Shown: positions 1 to 5,209 of the stretch, in pieces
Position numbering within the stretch: the first letter of the stretch is position 1
Layout: every line of letters starts with the position of its first letter
DNA from: Hyphomicrobiales bacterium
GTDB lineage: Bacteria > Pseudomonadota > Alphaproteobacteria > Rhizobiales > Beijerinckiaceae
Assembly: GCA_027489835.1 (NCBI GenBank)
Contig: JAIXZF010000372.1
Location: 1 to 5,817 of the forward strand
Direction: 5' to 3'
DNA length: 5,817 bases
The notes under the pieces: model-generated
Told to the model about the DNA's origin: nothing
Seen by the model: only the letters and a program-made list of their open reading frames with translations
Database searches by the model: none
Position numbers and translations under genes: made by a program

Positions 1-687
1 CACCTCCTCGTTCGCCTCCAGCTCCGCCATCGTGCCCGAGAAGCGGATCGCGCCCTTCTCGATGACGTAGGCGCGGTCGGAGACGGCGGCGGCGAAGTGG
101 AGGTTCTGCTCGCAGAGCAGCACGGCGATGCCCGTCGTCTTCATGGCGATCACGGCCTCGGCCATCTGCTCGACGATGACGGGCGCGAGGCCTTCCGACG
201 GCTCGTCGAGCAGCACCATGTCGGGGTTGCCCATCAGCGTGCGCGCGATCGTCAGCATCTGCTGCTCGCCGCCGGACATGGCCGAGGCGCGCCGGCCTTC
301 CATCTCGGCCAGATTGGGAAAGATCGCGTGGAGCTTCGCAGGCGTCCACGGCTCGCGCCCATCCCGCGCCGGCCGGCGGCCGACCTCGAGGTTCTCCTGA
401 ACGGTCAGGTCGGTGAAGATGCGGCGTTCCTCGGGCACATAGCCGAGCCCCAGCCGCGCGATGCGGTAAGGCGCCATCGCGCGGATGTCCTGCCCGGCGA
501 AGTCGAGCGCCTCGGCCTTGGCTTCGACCAGCCCGATGATCGCCTTCAGCGTCGTGGTCTTGCCCGCGCCATTGCGGCCCATCAGCGCCACGACCTCGCC
601 ACGCCGCGCCTCGAGCGACACGCCGAACAGCACCTGCGCGAGGCCATAGGAGGCGCTGAGCCCGCGCACGGTGAGCAGCGCGCTCAT
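1..687 (-). CDS. livF: LivF-type branched-chain amino acid ABC transporter ATP-binding protein (3' end cut by window edge)
   Basis: Cytoplasmic ATPase that pairs with the LivG-type subunit to drive a HAAT/Liv-family importer. 229 residues are visible with no stop. E. coli LivF is about 237 residues, so only a few C-terminal residues are missing. Visible motifs: Walker A GRNGAGKTT (37-45), the LivF-style YVPEERRIF segment at the Q-loop position (83-91), ABC signature MSGGEQQML (137-145) and Walker B MVLLDEP with D161/E162. The H-loop position reads CEQN (192-195), so Gln replaces the usual His. This is a known LivF trait and not a defect. The ATG at 687 is chosen because GAGG (696-699 on the complement) lies 8 nt upstream and MSALLTVRGL is a typical LivF start. 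It is the last visible gene of the operon, separated from livG by 136 bp that contain a repeat doublet. The family assignment is secure; the substrate is unknown. Confidence 0.95.
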   Translation of the reverse strand, partial: MSALLTVRGLSASYGLAQVLFGVSLEARRGEVVALMGRNGAGKTTTLKAIIGLVEAKAEALDFAGQDIRAMAPYRIARLGLGYVPEERRIFTDLTVQENLEVGRRPARDGREPWTPAKLHAIFPNLAEMEGRRASAMSGGEQQMLTIARTLMGNPDMVLLDEPSEGLAPVIVEQMAEAVIAMKTTGIAVLLCEQNLHFAAAVSDRAYVIEKGAIRFSGTMAELEANEEV

Positions 688-695
688 GCCACGCA

Positions 696-699
696 CCTC
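696..699 (-). promoter_or_regulatory. Ribosome binding site of livF
   Basis: GAGG on the minus strand, 8 nt before the livF ATG. livF is separated from livG by 136 bp and so cannot rely on translational coupling; this independent site fixes the start at 687. Confidence 0.65.
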
Positions 700-724
700 A
701 TCGCAAGGTCTCCAATGCCCTGAC

Positions 725-792
725 CCTGAGCCCGTCGAAGGACGAGGGTCCAGAGACCGCCAGGCTGGAGCTCAGCCTTCGACGGGCTCAGG
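725..792. repeat. REP-doublet-like inverted repeat in the livG-livF gap
   Basis: Two perfect 17-bp arms face each other, at 725-741 (CCTGAGCCCGTCGAAGG) and 776-792 (its reverse complement), with 34 bp between them. The left unit can also fold alone: GACCCT at 722-727 pairs with AGGGTC at 745-750, and GTC at 734-736 with GAC at 741-743. That is the layout of a REP unit inside a larger hairpin. There is no T-tract on either strand, so it is not a classical intrinsic terminator. It lies after the livG stop and before the livF ribosome binding site, so both livG and livF escape disruption. Similar motifs around GTCGAAGG recur between genes in many alphaproteobacteria (recalled, not searched). Possible roles are mRNA 3'-end protection or a neutral dispersed repeat. 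Confidence 0.75.
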
Positions 793-823
793 ATGAGGAT
801 GGTGAAGCGGCGAGGCGCGCCCA

Positions 824-1603
824 TCACGCCCGGCCCCTGCGCGCGCGCATCGCGGCGGCCACGCCCATGTCGCCGAGATAGACCTGCTTGACGCGCGCGT
901 TGGTCCTGACCTCGTCCGGCCGGCCATCGGCGATGATTTCGCCCCTGACCAGCACGAGGATGCGGTCGGCATGGGCGAAGACGGCGTCCATGTCGTGCTC
1001 GGTGAAGAGCACGCCGATCTTGCGCTCGCGGGCGATGGCGGCGGTGATGTCCATCAGCTGCGCCCGCTCCTTCGGCGCCATGCCGGCGGTCGGCTCGTCC
1101 ATCAGCAGCAGCTTGGGCGCCGAGGCAAGCGCGACGGCAAGCTCCACGCGCTTCACGTCGCCATAAGCGAGCTCGCGCACGGGCCGGTCGGCGTCGGCCC
1201 GCATGCCGACGAGGTCGAGGAGGTCCAGCGCCTGAGGCCGATGCAGCGTCTCGGCGCGCGCGCCGAAGGACAGGATCTGACCATGCCAAGAGATCAACGC
1301 CATCTGCACGTTCTCGGCCACGCTCATCGAGACGAAGGTCTGCGCCACCTGGAAGGTGCGCCCGACGCCCCGGCGCCAGACCGCGCGCGGCGCCAGGCCC
1401 GAAATGGGCTGGCCATCGAGCAGCACGCGCCCGGAATCGGGCTTGAGCTGCCCGCCCACCATGTTGAAGGTCGTGGATTTGCCGGCGCCGTTCGGGCCGA
1501 TGATGGCAAGCATTTGCCCGGCTTCCAGCGCGAAGCCGACATCGCGCGCAGCGACGACGCCGCCGAACCGCTTGTTGAGGCCTTCGACGACGAGCAGCGT
1601 CAC
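824..1603 (-). CDS. livG: LivG-type branched-chain amino acid ABC transporter ATP-binding protein
   Basis: 259-residue cytoplasmic ATPase, partner of LivF under the fused permease; full length for the family. Visible motifs: Walker A GPNGAGKST (36-44), Q-loop RTFQ with Q85, the LivG-style signature LAYGDVKR (145-152) in place of LSGGQ, Walker B LLLMDEP with D169/E170, H-loop H203 in TEHDMD, and the family-typical C-terminal VYLGDMG (241-247). The start is GTG at 1603, with GGGAG (1610-1614 on the complement) 6 nt upstream. Its first bases overlap the permease stop as GTGA (1603-1600), so the two are probably translationally coupled. The last residues are Arg/Ala-rich, and the TGA at 826-824 lies about 30 bp from the repeat doublet. 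The LivG assignment is secure; the transported substrate is inferred only at family level. Confidence 0.96.
   Translation of the reverse strand: MTLLVVEGLNKRFGGVVAARDVGFALEAGQMLAIIGPNGAGKSTTFNMVGGQLKPDSGRVLLDGQPISGLAPRAVWRRGVGRTFQVAQTFVSMSVAENVQMALISWHGQILSFGARAETLHRPQALDLLDLVGMRADADRPVRELAYGDVKRVELAVALASAPKLLLMDEPTAGMAPKERAQLMDITAAIARERKIGVLFTEHDMDAVFAHADRILVLVRGEIIADGRPDEVRTNARVKQVYLGDMGVAAAMRARRGRA
1600..1603 (-). other. GTGA stop/start overlap coupling the permease and livG
   Basis: On the minus strand the four bases read GTGA. The livG GTG start (1603-1601) and the permease TGA stop (1602-1600) share two bases. Such overlaps usually give translational coupling, which here would tie ATPase synthesis to channel synthesis. 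The other two junctions of the operon instead hold gaps of 136 and 177 bp. Confidence 0.9.
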
Positions 1604-3492
1604 GGGCTGCTCCCAACCGGCGCGGGCCCGGGCGCTGGGGTGTTACGCCGGCCCAGCAGCGAGGCCGCACCCGCGATGCCGCGCGGGAACACGAGCACCA
1701 TCGCGATGATCGAGAGCCCGAGGAACAGCCGCCAGAAATCGGTGAGCGGCATGAAGAAGTCCTTGATCGAGTGAAAAGCCGCCGCCCCCGCCACCGGCCC
1801 GATCACGGTCTGGATACCGCCGAGCAGCACCATCACCAGGAAGTCCACCGACATCGGGATGGAGATCATGGTCGGGTCTATCGAGCCCTTGGAGAAGGAA
1901 TAGAGCCCTCCCGCCAGCCCGGCCGCCGCACCCGACAGCGTGAAGGCGAACCAGCGGATACGGGCCACGTCGATGCCGATCGCGTCGGCCCTGACCGCGC
2001 TGTCGCGCGCCGCGCGCAGCCCGTAGCCGAAGGGCGCGTAAATGGCGTGGCGCAGCGCGATGATGGCGCTGAGCGTGAAGGCGAGCACGAGGTAGAAATA
2101 CACCTGCCGGCTCGACGCCCAACTCGACGGCCAGACGCCGACCACGCCATTGTCTCCGCCGGTGACCTCCACCCACTGGAAGCACACCGCGTAGGTGATC
2201 TGCGCGAAGGCCAGCGTGAGCATGGCGAGGTAGATGCCCGACAGCCTGACGATGAAATAGCCGAACAGGGCGGCAAAGGCCCCGGCGATCAGCGGGCTCA
2301 GTATCAGCGCGGGCTCCATCGCCAGCCCGCCCTTGGTCGCCAGGAGCCCTGCGGCATAGGCGCCGAGGCCGAAATAGGCGGCGTGACCGAACGAGACGAT
2401 GCCGCCGACGCCGATGAGGAACTGCAGCGAGAAGGCCGCCAGCGCCAGCACGAGGACCTCGATGCCGACCTTGACCATGTAGTTGTCGCCGAAGATCGGC
2501 AGAGCGAGCAGGACCGCGATGGCCACGGCGGCGACGACGTTGTCGCCCTTGCCGAAGCGCTTCAGCGACAGGATGCCCTCGGGAAGGATCGCCCGCCCCG
2601 CCGCCGCGTCCGGCCGGCCAAACAGGCCCCATGGCTTGATCACCAGCACCACCGCCATCAGCAGGAACACCAGCACCAGCGTGATCTTCGGAAAGATCAG
2701 GATGCCGAAGGCCTGAAGCTGTCCGATGATCAGCGCCGCGATGAAGGCGCCGGGCACCGAACCCATGCCGCCGATGACGGTGACGACGAAAACCTCGGTG
2801 ATGATCGAGATGTCCATCTGCGTGTTGATCGCCACGCGCGGGATCTGCAGCGCCCCGCCGAGGCCCGCGAGGAAGGCGCCGAGGAACAGCGTGCCGGTGA
2901 ACAGCCAGGCCTGGTTGACGCCGAGCGCGCCCACCATCTCGCGGTCCTGCGTCGCGGCGCGGATGAGGACGCCGAAGCGCGTCCGCTGCATCAGCAGCCA
3001 TAGCCCGGCGAGCACCACCAGCCCGGCGCCAATCAGGAACAGCTCATAAGCGGGAAAGCGCTCGCCCATGATGAACACACCATGCCTGAGCGACGGCGCG
3101 CGCGGCCCGGGAATTTCGACCGCGCCCCAGACCTTGATGACCAGATCCTGCACGATGAGCACGACGCCGAAAGTCGCAAGCAACTGAAAGAGTTCGGGTG
3201 CCTTGTAGATTCGGCGCAGCAGCAGGATTTCCATACCCGCGCCGATCACGCCCACGATCAGCGCCGAGACGAGCACGCCGAGCAGGAACATCGGCAGCGA
3301 CCGGTCCACCTCCAGCATCATCGGCACGATGGTGACGGCGAGATAGGCGCCCAGCATGTAGAGCGAGCCATGCGCGAAGTTCACGATCCGCGTCACGCCG
3401 AAGACGATGGTGAGGCCCGATGCGATAATGAACAGCGAGGACGCGCTGGCGAGCCCCGAGAGCGACTGGATGACGATGAAGGAGAGGTCCAT
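1600..3492 (-). CDS. Fused LivH-LivM permease of a HAAT-family ABC importer
   Basis: 630-residue inner-membrane permease joining two proteins that are usually separate. Residues 1-293 are LivH-like: NFAHGSLYMLGAY at 38-50, a cytoplasmic coupling-loop candidate RAATQDREMVGALGVN at 178-193, and the typical LivH ending KPWGLFGR at 286-293. A linker at about 294-315 leads to a LivM-like half at about 316-615, with VGGIVSFGHAAYFGLGAYAAG at 362-382, coupling loop RAARDSAVRADAIGID at 493-508, and the family ending FPRGIAG at 602-608. Basic residues in and around the linker (R293, R300, K311, R312, K315) fit a cytoplasmic location. One polypeptide would therefore supply both halves of the channel. 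I choose the ATG at 3492 because MDLSFIVIQSLSG is a normal LivH start and AAGG lies 5 nt upstream; a 31-residue longer form (3585) would read through the GC-rich repeat. Its stop overlaps the livG start by 4 nt. Continuous reading with no frame break argues against an annotation artefact. Confidence 0.93.
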   Translation of the reverse strand: MDLSFIVIQSLSGLASASSLFIIASGLTIVFGVTRIVNFAHGSLYMLGAYLAVTIVPMMLEVDRSLPMFLLGVLVSALIVGVIGAGMEILLLRRIYKAPELFQLLATFGVVLIVQDLVIKVWGAVEIPGPRAPSLRHGVFIMGERFPAYELFLIGAGLVVLAGLWLLMQRTRFGVLIRAATQDREMVGALGVNQAWLFTGTLFLGAFLAGLGGALQIPRVAINTQMDISIITEVFVVTVIGGMGSVPGAFIAALIIGQLQAFGILIFPKITLVLVFLLMAVVLVIKPWGLFGRPDAAAGRAILPEGILSLKRFGKGDNVVAAVAIAVLLALPIFGDNYMVKVGIEVLVLALAAFSLQFLIGVGGIVSFGHAAYFGLGAYAAGLLATKGGLAMEPALILSPLIAGAFAALFGYFIVRLSGIYLAMLTLAFAQITYAVCFQWVEVTGGDNGVVGVWPSSWASSRQVYFYLVLAFTLSAIIALRHAIYAPFGYGLRAARDSAVRADAIGIDVARIRWFAFTLSGAAAGLAGGLYSFSKGSIDPTMISIPMSVDFLVMVLLGGIQTVIGPVAGAAAFHSIKDFFMPLTDFWRLFLGLSIIAMVLVFPRGIAGAASLLGRRNTPAPGPAPVGSSP

Positions 3493-3527
3493 TGCGGCCT
3501 TAAGGTTTCCGCGCGGCCGGCGCGGCC

Positions 3528-3645
3528 CCACCCTGGCCCTCCCCGCGGGGCGGGGAGGGAAATGCCCCGGAACGCGGGGTGACATGCGTCGTCAGCTTCG
3601 CCGCCAGCCGCCTCCCTCCCCGCCCCGCGGGGAGGGTCAGGGTGG
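3528..3645. repeat. Long REP-doublet-like inverted repeat between the binding-protein gene and the permease gene
   Basis: Two 33-bp arms (3528-3560 and 3613-3645) are reverse complements with a single mismatch (G3536 against T3637) and are separated by 52 bp. Each arm is itself palindromic, CCCTCCCC-GCGGGGC-GGGGAGGG, so it can fold singly or as one long hairpin. The spacer contains a further small hairpin (CCCCG 3565-3569 with CGGGG 3575-3579). It fills most of the 177-bp gap downstream of the binding-protein stop and ends well before the permease ribosome binding site. There is no T-tract, so a classical intrinsic terminator is not supported. By analogy with the malE-malF REP region of E. 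coli, it may protect the binding-protein message from 3' decay or attenuate downstream genes; this role is inference. Confidence 0.85.
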
Positions 3646-3669
3646 CGCGCAGGGGCAGCCCCCGCGCCA

Positions 3670-4899
3670 TCAGCCCTTGCGGGCCGCGCGCACCTCGGCC
3701 TCGCTGAACATGTATTTGGCGCCGTCCTCGAAGCGCCAGTTCTTCATGGCGCCGGCTTTGCCCTTCAGCGTGGTCTCCCCGACCCAGGCGCCCATCGTCG
3801 CCTGCTTGTCGATGCCGCGCATGGTGACCGGCCCGGAGATCGTTTCGAAGCGCATGTCGTCGAACGCCTTCAGTAGCGCCTCGGTCTCGACGCTGCCCGC
3901 CTTGGCGATCAGGTCGCGCGACATGTAGGCGAAGACGTAGCCGAGGAAGGAGCCCAGCCGCGGCGTGTCGTTGAACTTGGCGCGGTAGGCGTTGACGAAG
4001 GCGACATGCGCCGGATCGGTGATCTGCTCCCAAGGGTAGCCGGTGACGATCCAGCCTTCCGGCGTCTCCTCGCCGAGTGGGATCATGTATTCGGGCTCGC
4101 CCGTCAGCAGGCTAACCACCGTGCGGCGCTCGAACAGCCCGCGCGTGTTGCCCTCGCGCACGAACTGCGTGAGGTCGGCGCCGAAGGTCACGTTGAAGAT
4201 GCCGTCGGGCCGTGACTGCGCGAGCGCGCCCACCGTCGCGCCGGCGTCGATGCGGCCGAGCGCCGGGAACTGCTCCGTCACCACCTCGAAGCCCGGCGTC
4301 GCCTCGGCCATCAGCTTCTTGAAGTTGGCGGCGGCGGACTGGCCGTACTCGTAGTTCGGGGCCACGATCGCCCAGCGCTTGATGCCGCGCGCCTTCACGG
4401 CTTCCACCAGCATCTTGGTCTGCATGAAGGTCGAGGGCCGCAGCCGGTAGGTGTAGCGGTTGCCCTGCGCCATGGTCAGCGCATCCGTCAGCGGCTCGGT
4501 CGCCATGAACATGATCTTGCGCTGGTTGGCGAAGTCCGACACGGCGAGGCCGACATTGGACAGGAAGGTGCCGGCGATGAACGAGACGTTCTCGCGCGTC
4601 ACCAGCTCCTCGGCGACGCGAACGGCGTCACCCGGCGTCGAGCCATCGTCGCGGAAGACGAATTCGAGAGGCCGGCCGAGCGCCCCGCCCTTCGCGTTAA
4701 TCTCCTCCTGCGCCATCTGGATAGCGTTGCGGTAAGGCAGCGCGAAGGCGGCCATACGGCTGTAGGAGTTGATCTCGCCGATGCGGATGGGCGCGCCGCT
4801 CGCCGTCTGGGCGCTGGCAGGGGCAAATCCGAGGCCGGCTCCCGCCGCAGCCGCGCTGATGCCGCCCACGACCGTCCGTCGCGTGAAACCCTTCGTCAT
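3670..4899 (-). CDS. Periplasmic substrate-binding protein of a HAAT/Liv-family ABC importer (Tat-type leader)
   Basis: 409-residue type I periplasmic binding protein (LivJ/LivK-like, Peripla_BP_6 style) that delivers ligand to the fused permease. The leader MTKGFTRRTVV has a twin arginine at 7-8, then an Ala/Gly-rich hydrophobic stretch (about 10-26), with probable cleavage after ASA (28-30). The mature part opens with PIRIGEINSYS and contains typical lobe-one features: RNAIQMAQEEINAKGG (57-72), FRDDGSTPGDAVRVAEELV (82-100), and IAGTFLSNVG (108-117). A second lobe follows, with KRWAIVAPNYEYGQS near 174-188. It has no cysteine, so it is neither a lipoprotein nor able to form the disulfide known in E. 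coli LivJ. The ATG at 4899 is preceded by GGAGG at a spacing of 8 nt; a 24-residue longer reading (4971) has no leader logic. It is the first gene of the operon. Substrate is unassigned; branched-chain amino acids, amides, urea or aromatic acids are all possible in this family. Confidence 0.93.
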   Translation of the reverse strand: MTKGFTRRTVVGGISAAAAGAGLGFAPASAQTASGAPIRIGEINSYSRMAAFALPYRNAIQMAQEEINAKGGALGRPLEFVFRDDGSTPGDAVRVAEELVTRENVSFIAGTFLSNVGLAVSDFANQRKIMFMATEPLTDALTMAQGNRYTYRLRPSTFMQTKMLVEAVKARGIKRWAIVAPNYEYGQSAAANFKKLMAEATPGFEVVTEQFPALGRIDAGATVGALAQSRPDGIFNVTFGADLTQFVREGNTRGLFERRTVVSLLTGEPEYMIPLGEETPEGWIVTGYPWEQITDPAHVAFVNAYRAKFNDTPRLGSFLGYVFAYMSRDLIAKAGSVETEALLKAFDDMRFETISGPVTMRGIDKQATMGAWVGETTLKGKAGAMKNWRFEDGAKYMFSEAEVRAARKG

Positions 4900-4907
4900 C
4901 GATCGAT

Positions 4908-4912
4908 CCTCC
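4908..4912 (-). promoter_or_regulatory. Strong ribosome binding site of the binding-protein gene
   Basis: GGAGG on the minus strand, 8 nt before the ATG at 4899. This is the strongest Shine-Dalgarno match in the window and supports the start that places the twin-arginine leader at the N-terminus. It contrasts with the weak AAGG before the permease, which fits higher output of binding protein than of channel. Confidence 0.8.
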
Positions 4913-4943
4913 ACCCTGGCCAAGCGCGCGGGCCGTGAGGCGA

Positions 4944-4971
4944 ATGATAACGGGGCCGGTCTGGCGCGCAA
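4944..4971 (-). promoter_or_regulatory. Weak candidate promoter of the transport operon
   Basis: On the minus strand TTGCGC (complement of 4966-4971) lies 16 nt upstream of TATCAT (complement of 4944-4949). This would start transcription near 4937, about 25 nt before the ribosome binding site. The -10 match is good and the -35 match partial. An alternative is CATAAT (complement of 5025-5030), with TTGCAG 19 nt further upstream (complement of 5050-5055), but its spacing is long. Neither is proven. Confidence 0.3.
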
Positions 4972-5115
4972 GCGGCGAAGCGAGCAGCAAGCCGGGGCCA
5001 GAACAGGCCATGCTGCAGCGTTCGATTATGCCCCTCCTGTTAACCACCGCTGCAAACGCAAGCATCCTTTTTCGGCATCTGCCGTTTCGCTAGGCTAATC
5101 AGACAACTGAAGCTT

Positions 5116-5134
5116 AACGTACTGACGTTGCAAC
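5116..5134. promoter_or_regulatory. Overlapping dyads, possible operator
   Basis: AACGT (5116-5120) and ACGTT (5125-5129) form an inverted repeat around ACTG. The second arm runs into a separate 8-bp palindrome, GTTGCAAC (5127-5134). The site lies about 76 bp upstream of the plus-strand start in the A/T-richer part of the divergent region, where a regulator site would be plausible. Short dyads occur by chance, so this is only a candidate. Confidence 0.25.
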
Positions 5135-5209
5135 TTGCGGGACGAAATCGTTCGCCCGTCCAGGTTGTCCGGCCTGTGCTTGCGAGTGAGCAGCCGGGTG
5201 TGAAGACGC

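Larger units (their letters stand above)
4913..5209. other. Divergent intergenic region between the transport operon and the membrane-sensor gene
   Basis: About 297 bp separate the two divergent genes. I see no credible coding sequence; short reading frames here lack start-site support. The left part is GC-rich and the right part (about 5020-5135) is clearly more A/T-rich, as expected for a promoter region. It holds the candidate operon promoter, a small CGGCA-TC-TGCCG dyad (5073-5084), AACGT-ACTG-ACGTT (5116-5129), and an overlapping GTTGCAAC palindrome (5127-5134). I could not find a convincing plus-strand promoter for the gene at 5210. Confidence 0.6.

Noticed and set aside
192..590. LivF as a defective ATPase because the H-loop His is replaced by Gln (CEQN) and the Q-loop reads PEE
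   Set aside because: Both changes are usual in LivF proteins; Walker A, Walker B and the signature are intact.
684..1670. Long minus-strand open frame of 328 codons across livG
   Set aside because: It is Arg/Ala-rich out-of-frame reading of livG and the gap, with no family motif; livG in the other frame has all ABC motifs. High GC makes such shadows common.
1771..3003. Plus-strand open frame of 410 codons opposite the permease gene
   Set aside because: The composition (Arg, Asp, Glu, His, Gln throughout, no hydrophobic core) is that of antisense to a membrane-protein gene. No domain is recognisable.
3493..3585. 31-residue N-terminal extension of the permease from an ATG at 3585
   Set aside because: The extension is Arg/Pro/Gly-rich translation of the palindromic repeat. 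The ATG at 3492 gives a standard LivH start and has AAGG upstream.
3528..3645. Intrinsic transcription terminator after the binding-protein gene
   Set aside because: The hairpin is very stable but no T-tract follows on either strand, and the downstream genes of the same system need the transcript. A repeat is the better description.
5032..5038. AGGAGGG on the minus strand resembling a strong ribosome binding site
   Set aside because: No start codon lies at a workable distance: the next ATG is more than 15 nt away and opens a frame that only shadows the binding-protein gene.
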